Part shown: piece by piece, positions 45,381 through 57,359 of the stretch
Position numbering within the stretch: the first letter of the stretch is position 1
Layout: each line of letters begins with the position of its first letter
NCBI GenBank assembly: GCA_036897095.1
Contig: JAYMSP010000001.1
Location: 1-64,000, forward strand
DNA: 64,000 nucleotides
Direction: 5' to 3'
Source of the DNA: Plantago elongata
Taxonomy: Eukaryota > Streptophyta > Magnoliopsida > Lamiales > Plantaginaceae
The notes under the pieces: generated by a model
Told to the model about the DNA's origin: nothing
The model's input: only the letters and a program-made list of their open reading frames with translations
Databases searched by the model: none
Translations under genes and position numbers: made by a program

Positions 45381-47386
45381 CTACCATCCACGTGAGCTTA
45401 GAGACTGAATGATAGATCCAAACGTCTTGTCCACAGATTTATTCCACATATGGGCGAACTCTTGGCGGGACTTCCTTCCAAATATAAGCTCTTTGGGCTG
45501 AGAATTCGACAAAAGAATCATGTTACCATAATAAAAATGGAAAAAAAAATGCCATATGGTAAAAAAAGGAGTTTTGGTTGTTAATAGGCACCCCTCAGCA
45601 CTTTAACATTTATGATCATTACCTCATGTAGAACTATAAGAGGATGGACTATGGAGTAGGAGTACACAGAGATTCAGAAATAAAGAAGGCAGAACAATCT
45701 AAACATCAGTTTGCCAAATTCAGCATTAGTTGTGAATCTCATAAGTTGTTACTTCCACCAATGCACAGTTTATGATGATCACCTTATATTTAAGTATATA
45801 TAAGAGTAAGTAGTATGCAGATATACTGGAGTCGAGAAGAGCAGAAAAACTCAAACTCCATATACCAAAATTCAGCATTAGCTGTGAACCAATGTATGGC
45901 ATCTTTGCCAAACTATCATTTCCCAAACTGTCCTTAAGGTAAAATCTAAGAGGGGATCAAACACTTGGGAATGCACTACGAGATTAAACCTTCATATTTC
46001 CTGTACCTTCATTTCTCTTGTAATATCTCAGATGTGTGTTAAAAGATTCAGCCCCCCATTTTTCAAGTTTCTCAACATGTTTTTCAAAATACCACAAGCA
46101 TTTACAAAAAAAAAAAAATACTGAGAGAAAATACCAATCCATTGAAGGATTAAAATATTGTTCAATGCTTTCTAGAAATAACTGTACGTGACTATGTTAT
46201 CTACTTAGGACTTCGGACTTAGAATACTGTCTGAGAGGCAAGGTATCTATTATGTGAAAAAAAAATATATTTACATACAATATCATCCTCAGTGGCCTGT
46301 GTTTCAAGTTCTTTTTTAAAAATTCATTGGTTAATAGATAGAATCACAAGGGCAAGTTTTAAGAACTACCGTAAGATGTATGTGCACATTAAAAGTAAAA
46401 CATGTGAGTGCATATTAAGCATCCAGTTTAGGTAAAGCTTGATAACTCGATAGTTATGCTTAGTTTCTGCTACTGCATGATTTAAGGGTACAGGCCAACA
46501 AGAGACATCCAAATCCACAATAACACAACAAAAAGGATTAACAATTATCTGTTTAGTTCTTTTCCAAATTTCTAACCCACTTACAATTCCCTGTATTTTA
46601 ACCACATTGTAGTTTCAATATATTCTGATATGCATGAATAAACTTCCAGTACAATTTAATTTGCAGGGCTTCACTAATTCAGTACAGTTTACTTTAAATT
46701 GAAAAGTAACCAACTATTGACTATGCTGATGAATTACGATAAGTGTGTATTAAACTGGCCCAAAACCTTATCTGAATTCATCTTTACTTATTCAACCCAA
46801 ACTCTGCAGTTTGACCTTTATAAAATAACCGATTGTGTCTACACGTGCTCATTTAGCTCAGTTATCTTTCGGTTCATATCAATATTCGACAATCTAAACC
46901 AGTTGGTTGAAAGTTATGCAGTAGCTAACTAGCTATGATATTATATTGGTTCCTACAACAATCGACTCATGATTGAGGTATCACAAAACATGATTATAGA
47001 GTACCAGCAGAAATCAATCAAGCAAACATTCATCTCCATTCATATATCCACAAATTCAACAGAACTTAAGTAGCTGAACCTAAAGAAACGCAATCTAGCA
47101 CAAATGCACTAGCAGAATTAGGGCTTCACAGCCCAAAAGGTAAATTAGGTAAAATTGAAAACTCGAAGTACAATCTCACCTGATACTGAGAATCTGAGAT
47201 GGATTGGTATATGCTTTTTCGCTGCTGAAAGATAACAACTCCGGTTACAACGCTACCTAATGCAGCGCCCAATAGACGCTCCTGGAAATGAACAGATAGT
47301 TACACCAACGACATTTTCACAAAATTAGAGGGAGAATTTTGAATGAGAATGTTACAGATAACCACCTGAGCAAGAACGCTGATCAT
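45381..47386 (-). CDS. Conserved-looking 79-residue protein, three exons, function unknown
   Basis: Joining exons 47386-47366, 47281-47180 and 45497-45381 (all GT-AG introns, intact phase) gives 79 residues: MISVLAQ, then ERLLGAALGSVVTGVVIF with QQRKSIYQSISDSQYQ, then PKELIFGRKSRQEFAHMWNK and a C-terminus ending in LSSRGW. The second exon has a glycine-containing hydrophobic segment (GAALGSVVTGVVIF) that could span a membrane. The third is basic then amphipathic. Clean splice phases across three small exons, one after a 1682-base intron, strongly suggest a real gene that single-frame scans miss. The wording resembles a small protein widespread in plants, but I cannot name it and infer no function. 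Confidence 0.75.
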
Positions 47387-48198
47387 GGCGCTTGATGTGA
47401 CGATTACTGAGACGCAAAGCTGCGTTGGATTTGAAGAAGGTCGGTTTTGATGAGATCAGATGAATAAACGACCCCTTTGCACTTCTTTGTGTTTATTTGG
47501 GCTAATGTGCAAATTCTCACTTGTTTGTCAATATTTCGAGATATTTTTCTCCGTTGCAACTCACTAAGTATCACTTATCATTCTACCTCACTTTGCAGCT
47601 CTTCACAATTATCTACTATTACCGTGAGACTTAAATTTTATTTTATTTTAATATTTCTTTTAAATTTAATTATTCATTTTATTTTCATTTTTTTCCTTTT
47701 AAAATTTATTCTTGAATTGATTTTAAATGTTGTTAATATATTATAGCAAAATCACACTTTCTTTTAAATACATTATTGGACTATAAAAATTATATTACTT
47801 AAAAATATTAAATACTTAAAATTAAAAATTATAATTATTGAAAATGAAATTACAATTATTGACACTTAGAAATACTAAGTTCTACAAATGTAATGTTGAA
47901 TTCAAATAAAATTTATTTAAATTTGAGATGTAAAGTATAAGTATATTTCTATCGCTATATATAATTATTATCATATAGAAATATTCAAAAAAATGATAAA
48001 TAATAAGAAGTAAAATGAGAAAAGGAATAGAAATAAAGAAAAATGAACATAGATGATTTTAAAAACATCGATGTTTTTTTTTTTGACAATATAAATTAGT
48101 CTTTTAATAAATAATTTAGAATCTGTCTCTTAAGTAACTTACTAAAAAATTACAACACTTAAAACTGAATAGCTTCAGTACTTAAAATTAAAATAATA
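47387..48198. other. Promoter side of the 79-residue gene and spacer
   Basis: The first 100 bases are the probable 5' UTR/promoter of the minus-strand gene. The rest is AT-rich without coding signal. Confidence 0.45.
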
Positions 48199-48445
48199 CT
48201 TTTCTCGTTCCGTGAAATAAGACACAGAACTTTTCGACGTTATTTTTAATGCAGTCAATTATTTATTATTATAATATGAATATTAAATTAGTTAATGGAA
48301 GATTTTAGTTAGTGGATGTACTTTTTGAGTATAATATGAATATTAAATTAATTAGTGGATGTATTTTTTATTATATTTGGAATGTGTCTAGTTTCGTGGG
48401 ACGTCTATAAAAAGAATATGTGTCTTATTTCACGGGATGGAGGAG
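48199..48445. mobile_element. Stowaway-type MITE
   Basis: The left end CTTTTCTCGTTCCGTGAAAT and inverted right end CTCCTCCATCCCGTGAAATA share the GTGAAATAAGACACA block. TA flanks both sides (48197-48198 and 48446-48447). The CTCC..CCGTCCC-like start and TA target are diagnostic of Tc1/mariner-derived Stowaway elements. Length is 247 bp. Confidence 0.75.
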
Positions 48446-50018
48446 TATATACTTTTCAGTATTTGTATTTTATTTTTAAATCCAACTGAAATTTAACAAA
48501 ATAAAAAAATGAATAAAAAGAAGACAAAAAAAACAAACCCACGAACAAACCAAACAAACAAATGAACAAGAAGAAACTTAAAACAAATAAGAACATTAGA
48601 AACATAAAATAATAAAAGTAAAAAAGAGGTTGGGGTGCTTGGGCCTCGTCCCAAAATTTTAGGGCGCTTACAACTCGTGTTCAGATTCTATTGGAGTCTA
48701 GACACGAGTTACAATAGAGTTGCAATTGAGAGATAGTCTAATTCTTCTATATGAAAAAAATCATTATGCAACGTTTAGCTCATAATTTGAAATATTTTTA
48801 ATTTGAATTGTATTTTCTCGTGTAAAAATAACATAAAAATTCAATTTGAATCGAGATAACTTAATTTAAATTTTGAGCCAAACAATTCACAAATCATCCG
48901 AAACTTTTGTATATATTCTTATAGTCCAAAATTTGGTGTATAATTTATTTTCGTTAAATTTAATGTATACTTTATTTTCGTACATTAACAATTCACTTAT
49001 GAGAGCAAAACATTGTGCTCTTTGAATTTATATATGTATAATTGAATAATTGAATTTTATAACTATAACTTGTGGAATGAAGTAGGGCTATCTATTTGAG
49101 TTAATTGTTAGTAGGGTTTGGGATGACTTCTACAGGTGTTAATATCCATAATCGTTAACAATTTAATTATTTGTTAGAATATGCTTATTGATGTTCCGAT
49201 CTAATTTGATTTGAAAATTGTATTTCTAATTTTCTATGAATGTGCATTCTCTATATGCAGTGGGTGGGATATAAGAACTCATGGGTCTTAATCTTTACTT
49301 AGCGTTGACACATGACATTTTTGAGTTCATGTTTCAGTCTCATTCTTACAAATTAAAAAGGATCATTTGCTTTATATGACAAAGATTTCTATTTATGCCC
49401 CGTCCTAGGTCTAGCTACCTATATAATGAAATCTTCCCCAATATACATTGCAGTCGGCCGCATTTGTTTTCTTTTCTTCATTTTGCTATTGAGATTGGGT
49501 GACGGGAAGATATTATTTCTTGTATTTCACTCACAACTAACTGCATCGGCATCATACTACATAGATCTGCCTGTTGTATTCGAGAGGTCGATTGCATTTT
49601 ATATAACTTTTGATCGGAATTCTTTCCCTTGTTGGAGACATAATCGGCTTCCAGGTTAGTGTATACAATTTTTTCACTTGCTAGAAAATGGATCATCGAG
49701 AAAGAATCAATCTCTATATACTTTCTTAGATTCAAACATCCGTAATAAATCTTCATTTCAGTTATGTTTTCATAGATTCTGATATAAGACCCCACTATCT
49801 GGTTTTGTGAACGTTATTCTTATGGAGAAATAATTCACATGTTGCATAAATGATATGTGTTCATATATTGTACTTATTATGATCTAATTAGATTGTATTG
49901 GATTTATGTAAATTGATGGTTCATTTTATTACTGAGAAATATAATATATTGAATGAGCCAATAATGATTGCAATGTTTATCTGTAATATTAAAATATTTC
50001 AGTTTGCATTGTGAAGTT
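48446..50018. other. Spacer with possible 5' UTR exon of the F-box gene
   Basis: A short imperfect hairpin lies at 48676-48709 (ACTCGTGTTCAGATTC against GAGTCTAGACACGAGT). A donor-like CCAG|GTTAGT at about 49654 and an acceptor TATTTCAG ending at 50002 could bound a 5' UTR intron of the F-box gene; this is inferred only from splice-site wording. Confidence 0.35.
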
Positions 50019-51577
50019 ATGAGTTCAAGCGCTGGAATTTTCAAGAAACCAATCAAGAAGATTGATCGTATTTCAAATTTACATGAAACTGTTCTAAGTC
50101 ACATATTGTCTCGATTGCCGACGAAGGATGTCATCCGAACGTCTGTATTGTCAAGAGACTGGAAGCACAAATGGACTTTCACTTACAATGTGGACATTAC
50201 AGATTCGTCTTCTAACCGGCAACAAGATGCTACAACATTTGTCAAGTATGTTGATAGAATACTTCTTATGTCCCAGAGTCTTCAAAATTTTCGTCTTACA
50301 GGTGGGAAACTATATAATTTGTGTGACGCCCAGAGATGGGTTTGTACCATTGTTGAGCACAACCTTGAACGTCTTGAGGTAGATTGTGATGTTAAGGGCA
50401 TAGTTTTTCCAGAAACACTGCTAAATAGTTCTTCAATGAGGAGATTACATCTACATAATGGCTCGATCAACATTGCTACTAAGATTTGTGCTCCCCACCT
50501 CCATAACCTTCGTCTCTATAATGTGGAGATTGTGAATGAGTATTATGATACAAGTACGGTGACATTAACATTTCCGGTATTGGAAACATTTACAGCAACA
50601 CGTTGTAAATGGTTGAATTTGGAGTCTGTAGACATAAATGCCCCTGTGCTCACTACATTTGCATCCTGGGTAACAAATGGTCATGATGAAAATGAAGTCT
50701 CTCTCAATATTATTGCGCCTAGGCGCCGCATTTGTATGTTTCATTGGATTACATGAAAAATACATTCTTGATGGATCATCAGTTGTTTTTGCAAATATAT
50801 CTTGTCATCATGACAAATATAATATCCAACCAATCAATGACAATGGGCTACGTATTAGAAAGTTGCTTGATGAGTTCACAAATTTGGAACGGTTGTTCCT
50901 ATCAAGTTTAGAGCCTCAGGTCAGTTTATGTTAACTTGTATATGCAAACGCGATTCTTTTACATTGGCATTGCTTCAAGTTAATGTTTTAAAATAGTTTA
51001 GAATTGTTACTGTTTGTTTGTAATAATGAACTCTTGTTTAATTTCTCCCTTATGTGTAGGAGGTGCGTCATACACTTCACCGTCATGGTATGTTGAGACG
51101 ACTGAACTTAACTGGGCGAAGTAACGCAAGTGAGCTGCTTGAATTGCTACATGCGTCACCGTCATTGACTTTCATGAAAATCAATGTGGTGAGTTAGAGA
51201 ATGTGTGTTATTATTCACCATACACCATATTTTCATTTGAATATGGCATGTTCTAACCTCTAACAACCTATTTTGATCAGTTTGACTGGCTTGATTATGA
51301 CTATGAAGCAGTGGAATCTATTCCATCATGTATCATATATAGTCTCGAGGAAGTTGTACTTCACGGATTTAAGTGTGAAATAGAACAAAATGAGTTGGTA
51401 GAGTTCCTACTGAAGAATGGAAAACAACTACAAAGACTGTCCATCTTCTCTAACTCCAGGTACATATTCGATCGAGTCATAGAGCATATAAAAACATGTC
51501 CTAGAGCTTCATCATGTGTAACAATTGACGTTGATGGCGAGAAGTATGTAGCAATTGATCTCAACAATCATGAGTGA
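50019..51577 (+). CDS. F-box/LRR/FBD protein gene with an apparent frameshift (possible pseudogene)
   Basis: The ATG at 50019 opens an F-box (DRISNLHETVLSHILSRLP, residues about 16-34, with VIRTSVLSRDWKHKW following). Leucine-rich segments follow (NLERLEVDCDV, SMRRLHLHNG, HLHNLRLYNVEI). The first frame stops at 50754-50756. Homology continues in the next frame as KYILDGSSVVFANIS and ...LLDEFTNLERLFLSSLEPQ up to a GT donor at 50920. Exons 51060-51188 (HGMLRRLNLTGRS, SPSLTFMKINV) and 51281-51577 follow in phase. The last carries the FBD end (LQRLSIFSNSRY, RASSCVTIDVDGEK). Such proteins are substrate adaptors of SCF ubiquitin ligases, a large fast-evolving plant family. One base gained or two lost near 50680-50755 breaks the frame. 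Removing a 49-base GT-AG segment (50734-50782) would also restore it, but that is very short for a plant intron and would delete conserved-looking residues. Confidence 0.8.
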
Positions 51578-52130
51578 TGAGTTGATCTCTTTCAAGACCA
51601 ATATTTATCATGCTTATGATTTGTATGATACGATATCTAAATCACTCTGTTATTGCTTTAACATTTGTGCATTTGCTATTCTACCTGATATTTCATAATA
51701 ACATATTGTTGAACATATAATTAATTATGTGTTAAACCTCATACTTGATTACTCTTTTATGTTGCTTCACATGGTCTTTTATATATTTTCATGTTTAATC
51801 TTGCTACAGTCATGAGATACAAGAATTCAAGTATGTATTTTGCTCATTTGATCTTAATATATAGACCATGTGATTTTATATGCTGGAAAAATTTGTTTGT
51901 TGTATTTAGTTGGCAAATGGAATTGCATAGTTTTTCCATAATTAACGTCAATGATGATATGAAATATGTAATATTATGTGAGTCGATATTATTTGAAATG
52001 GAATAATACATACTATGTGTCTACACTTCCATTATGGAGTTATCTATCTAGTAGTTCCATCATGGAGTTCTCCCTCTCATTGTTTTGTTTAAGTGATAGT
52101 TTTTTAAAATGACTTCATATAGCCTAAATG
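51578..52130. other. 3' region of the F-box gene and spacer
   Basis: Likely 3' UTR followed by AT-rich sequence. The small frame at 51791-52006 has no recognisable domain. Confidence 0.45.
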
Positions 52131-52309
52131 CAACAAAAATCAACAGCTAAAGTTTTAGAAAATGTAAGATTTTTCTAAAAAATATGAAAATCATGAATTT
52201 TTATGGTTTTTAACGGTTTTTGTTTTAGTGGTATGACCGATCGGGTTTATTAAAAAATCGTAGATATAAATATTTTTTAATTATATTTTTAATATACTAT
52301 ATTGTGATT

Positions 52310-54060
52310 TTAAGTTGTTAGCATTAACAGTTTCAATTATAGTTTTAACGTATTGTGTTAATGTTTTAAAATATGATATGAAGATTTTAATGATTCGGTA
52401 TTGTTGTTTAAATTATAATTTTAACATCTTTTGTTTAATTTTTTAACACGTAGTGTGATAGTTTTAAGGACATACATGATATTTTTATGATAACCTGGTA
52501 TAGTTTTAACTGACAATCTCATAGCATTCAACTACCATTAAATAAGTGAAAACAAATTTCAGGAAAGCCATTAAAACATTAATAAACAACTTAAAATAAG
52601 CTACTTGAACATTTATGATCCAAAGATTCTAAAACATCTATTCTCATGGAGAAAAATTACAACAAAATGTTCATTCGTTTATGCAAATGCAACTAATTTG
52701 TTAAAATAGGCTTTTTTCATTCCTCAAACTTGTTAGTGAACATCGATTTCCTATTTTTGTTGCTTGTTCTTGTTGGTTCAATACTCCAATGACATATTTG
52801 AGAGACCTATCATCCAACTTGATGTCATCATCTATACCTGCTTAAAACAATCACTAGATGCGTTAAAATCATAATAACTCTCATTAAAAGGAACATGCAA
52901 AACAAGCTATAAATAATGTCATTCATGATGCTTGAAATCATAGAAGTTTATATTAAAACTATAACATTTAGTGTTAAAAATATAACTTAATCACTAAACA
53001 TAATAACAAACAAAAATATTTAACGCAAGCTAAAAATAGTAATATTGAAGCTTAATATCGTAACAATGCATTTTAAAACTATAACAATGCTATGAAACTA
53101 TAACAAATCAGGAACATGCAATATAAACTAAAAACTATAACATTGATGCTTAAATTCAAAACAGTGTCTTTTAAAACTATAACAAAGCCTTTGAAAGAAT
53201 CAAAATCATAAATATTCTATTATAAGCTAAAACACTAGTGTTGTTGCTTAAAACTATAATGATAGATCTTAAAACTATAACGTATTCGCTCAATAATAAC
53301 ATGCAAAAACATTAAAAACATACTTATAACATAACAATCAACATACCAATGATGCTTGAAAGTGTAATGTTAGCTCTTAAAACCATAAGAAACCGCCAAA
53401 TAACATGATTTGCGAAATGATTCGATTTTTACTTTTGGATTTCAGATCTAATTTCGTATCTGGAAACATCATATTATAGAGATCACCAAAAAAATAAGAA
53501 TAAAAGGTAAAAAATTCACCTCCAATTGAATTTAATGGAAAAAAATGAAATGAATCCATGTTACATATATGCATAAAACTATAACACAAGTTGTTAAAGT
53601 TATAAAGCCTCTTAAAATCATAACGAAGCACCATATATAACATATGCGCGAAATAAATCAATTTCTCAATGTGCGAATTTCAAATCAGGAAAAATCATAA
53701 CGGAAAATCAATGAAAAACGAAAATTAAAGGTCAACTTTCACTTTCAGTTAAGTTTTAATCGAAAAAAAGTAACATGAATTGATATAATATATGAAAAAC
53801 AACAAAAATTGAAAAGCAATTGAATTGATTCACCTTATTATTGATGAATTTGAAGAAATTTAACGAAACCACGTAGAATTTCGGCGAAAATCGATGAAAT
53901 CCGGCCAAAATTATTCTCCTAAACATTGTTGAAGGAGGCGACACCAAGGAAAGAGCGGTTGAGGAGGCTTTGGAATGTAACCGGAGGAATTGGGGAAGGA
54001 CGAGGAGAAAGAGAGAAGAAGGAGTATGAAAGTTTCTCTCTCTAGAATTTTTTTAGAGAG
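52310..54060 (-). other. Region with recurring TTATAGTTTTAA phrase, intron-like, with CT-rich leader
   Basis: On the minus strand, from 53640 down to about 52950, variants of GTTATAGTTTTAA recur roughly ten times at irregular spacing (for example near 53280, 53170, 53080, 52970). Between 52510 and 52310 the same phrase occurs on the plus strand. Right of it (53990-54060) is a CT-rich, TCTCTC-containing minus-strand leader before an ATG near 53926. At about 52710-52840 a TTTTAAGCAG acceptor-like sequence precedes an open stretch reading DDDIKLDDRSLKYVIGVLNQ. It may be a degenerate gene or DNA-transposon 5' part whose long intron carries the phrase. I do not recognise the protein. Confidence 0.35.
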
Positions 54061-54129
54061 ATAAAGATGATTTGGAGTTATGATTTTTTATGAGAAGATT
54101 GGTTTATTGAAAGTGTTTATATAAAAGTT

Positions 54130-55996
54130 ATTGACCGGTTCTTCATAATGAAACTGAATTTTCTTATAGATCAGGAAAAACTTTCATTTTCTATACTTAT
54201 TCAAACCAACAGATAGCTTGTAGAACTTCTCACCAACAATTTTCATTGCCACATATATATATATGTGAAGGTTCTAACCCGACTCTCTTATTGTAAGACT
54301 ATTAAGCTTTCTCCTCAATGTACATCCTCAAAGTACATGGTAATTATCTCCTAATATCATATCTACCCCTCATATGTTTTACAAAATTGTAGGGCTATTA
54401 TTTTATGTATAAATATACCAAAGTGGTTTATAAACCTACATATTATATTCTTAAAAAAAGAATACACACTCTCAATCTTTGACAACCTGTTTAAGGAGTG
54501 CTAGGTATATGATTAAACTTTAGTGTGCCATATCATTTAAGATTCCTACGATATTGAAATATTATTACTTATTAGTTTATTATTTAGTTTACCTCAAAAT
54601 TAAGTATAGAAAATATTTGAAGAGTCATACAACTAGTCTTCTAAGAGCAAACTCCACTCGTGCTCTTTATTTAAGATAAAACCAATTGCTAAAAGCTTCA
54701 AAGTTAGACGTTTTCTATATGTTACCTGACCCATAAATTAATATCTAACACTGGATTCAAGTGTGGAAATTTGAGTAGAAGCAAATGAGTTTAAGGTCTA
54801 GCTAGTTTGTAAAATGGTTCCACACTGAATTATTTTATTATCAACGTATCTGATCTTGTCTAATTTTAAAATGCTACAAACATAAAGGAAGAGATAGGAG
54901 TTTATGAGTTAATATTTAAGTTTATGTTATCTTTACATGAACAAAACATATATTAATTCGAATGAAATTTAACTAAATGAATCATAATTTAACTAAATTT
55001 AAATTAATGAATATTGTTGTAAACTGTGAACTCTTAGTAGTGATATTTGATCATGTTCATGTTCATTTAGTATGGAAGTAAATGGATGATGGTGGTGCGG
55101 ATCCACTACCCCATAAAATACCCCATAAAATACCTTATTAATTTTATTGATCTATTTGGCAACTTTTAACCAAAGAATTTAACCATAGTCAATATGAAAA
55201 TACTTAAAATAGATCCAATCACCCAGAAGATTTTTCATTCCCTCAAACTAATATTTACTAAGGTAGACTGTAAAATATAGATTTTTCTAATTTCATGTTC
55301 GAAGGTATTCATGAAATGACAGTATCTATTGGTGCTAAGATTTCTATATTACTTTTTTCTTACAAGTATTTATGTTGAATATTCTATTGATTATAACGAT
55401 GGGTAAATTGAATTCTTGTTTAATCTTCTTCCATTGTCTATCACCATCTTATAATGTTCTAATTACGTGCAACTCCTGGTAATATGCTAATCTTCTCCGC
55501 TAATCTTCTCCACTATTCTAAAAGAGAACTACCTGAAGGCAGTTGTTACACAAATTAAAATTAATTAATTGAATTAATTTTCACATATAAAAAATAAAGT
55601 TAAAGAGAAAAAGAAAAGAGAAAGAAGGTAGTTGCACATATTTCTCACTACTCTCCACCTATTATATTCATCATATTTTATATTTTTATTAATAACTCAT
55701 ATAACAAATATTATAATTAATTTATAACTAAATATAAATATATTTAATTTTAATATGAGTATGTTAATTAGTTTAATTGGCACGTGAAAAATAATTTAAA
55801 TATAATCAAAAGTGATCTAAAAGAATAATTCAATAGAGATTAATCTTGACTATATTTAAATTATTTTTCTCATATCTAAAAAAATCACAGGATATTGTCT
55901 CAACTCTACCAGTACCCAAGACATAGTACCAATTTCCCAGTACCTAACTTAAATAGTTTGGCGCGTTTTAAAATAAATGAATAATAATATTATATA
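54130..55996. other. AT-rich spacer, no gene recognised
   Basis: It includes a short (TA)n at about 54253-54265. No convincing open frame or transposon termini. GTACC words begin to recur at about 55905 (see findings). Confidence 0.5.
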
Positions 55997-56225
55997 TTCC
56001 TCCGTCCCGCTAGAAGTGAAATAATTTTTCATTTTCGACGTCCTATCAAAATGAAATAATTTTCATTTATGGAAATAACCCCACAATACAACTCATTTTC
56101 AATCACACATTATTGAACCGACGTGTATTTTCCTATCACAAACTCATTCTTAATCATATACTACATATTTTTTCTTAAAAAGCGTGCAAAATCAAATTAT
56201 TTCATTATTAACGAAACAAAGGAAG
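55997..56225. mobile_element. Stowaway-type MITE
   Basis: The left end TTCCTCCGTCCCGCTAGAAG follows TA at 55995-55996. The inverted right end CTTCCTTTGTTTCGTTAATA precedes TA at 56226-56227. The CTCCGTCCC wording with TA target sites is typical. Length is 229 bp with no coding capacity. Confidence 0.7.
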
Positions 56226-56540
56226 TACCACTTATAATTATCAAACTCTACAACACTATTGAAAATTTATTTTACATTGTAAGGCACAAAACAATTAACG
56301 AGTGTACAATACTTATAGCAAAGTACCAGTGTACAATACCCTTGACAAAGTACCCAAAATGCACATGAGCTACATGGTACGTTACCCATAGCAAAGTACC
56401 CAAATACAAAGTTACATAAACTCAACAGTACATTAGTTAGACAAGGCACATGACATATATGGACAATAAATTGTGGGGGTATTTTAGTCTTTTCACATGA
56501 AAAATGTAGTAAATGGTAGATTCAAATGTTGCCCCGAATG

Positions 56541-56798
56541 TGGAAGCACATGCTTCCATGGCGGAAATTCCGCGATGGAAGCAAGCCTGAGCTTCCAGAT
56601 CGGAAGCTCACGCTCGAGCTTCCATGGTGGAAATCCGCCATGGAAGCTTAGCGTAAGCTTCCACATCCGGAAGATCAGGTTTCCATGGCGGAACAATCCG
56701 TCATGGAAGCTCGCCCTGGAAGCTCAGGCGAGAAAGATGCTCTCGCCGGAGCTTCAAGATCTGGAAGCTCCCGTGAGAGCTTCCACCGACTGGAAGAG
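56541..56798. repeat. Palindrome-rich GC-rich leader of a LINE
   Basis: GCTTCCA and its complement TGGAAGC alternate about a dozen times, roughly every 15-25 bases, with TTCCATGGCGGAA-type palindromes. Every word has a nearby inverse, so many alternative hairpins are possible. GC content is far above the flanks. Its place some 560 bases before LINE ORF1 suggests the 5' UTR/internal promoter of that element. Confidence 0.7.
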
Positions 56799-57359
56799 AT
56801 GACTGGAGCTTTGCTCCGGGGAAGTTGCGGAGATCCGATCATCTTTAAATTTTTGATTTTTTCTTTGAAAAAAATATCAACAGTGGGTGTTTTGCATATT
56901 TTAATTTAGGTGAGGTTGATTTTTAATTATTTTGGGTATATTTTGTTGTGTTTGATAAAAAAATTCTCTCTACTGAGAGTTTTTGTTCTCTGACTGGAGA
57001 GATGTTAAGAGCTTTTCGTCCTCCCTGATTTCTTTTAACAACTCTACTCTAATGGTGAGATTTGTCGTAGGTTTAGATGCCCAGATTGGTTTGTTTATAT
57101 GGTTGTAAGTTTCTGCTTTTGTCTTCTTTACTTTACCCTTTTGTTATAAAAATTGAAAATCAAAAAATTAACTTCCGTTTGCGTCTTTTACTTTCTCAGT
57201 GTTGCAAGCTATTCCTCTGTTTTTTCAAGCCTAACCTCTTCTGGTGCTTAGAGTGTCGTGTCTTTCCTAATCTACTTTGTTTACAGACGTGTTCTTTTGA
57301 TCTACTCACACACATCATCATATTACTAATCGCTATTTCAGTCTGCCGGTTACAGTTTG

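Noticed and set aside
49426-49659. 77-residue hydrophobic frame upstream of the F-box gene as a separate gene
   Set aside because: It ends at a donor-like site and is better explained as 5' UTR sequence or chance; no homology recognised.
50734-50782. 49-base intron in the F-box gene
   Set aside because: Splice sites and phase fit, but the length is below normal plant introns and it would remove residues that look conserved; a frameshift is preferred, not proven.
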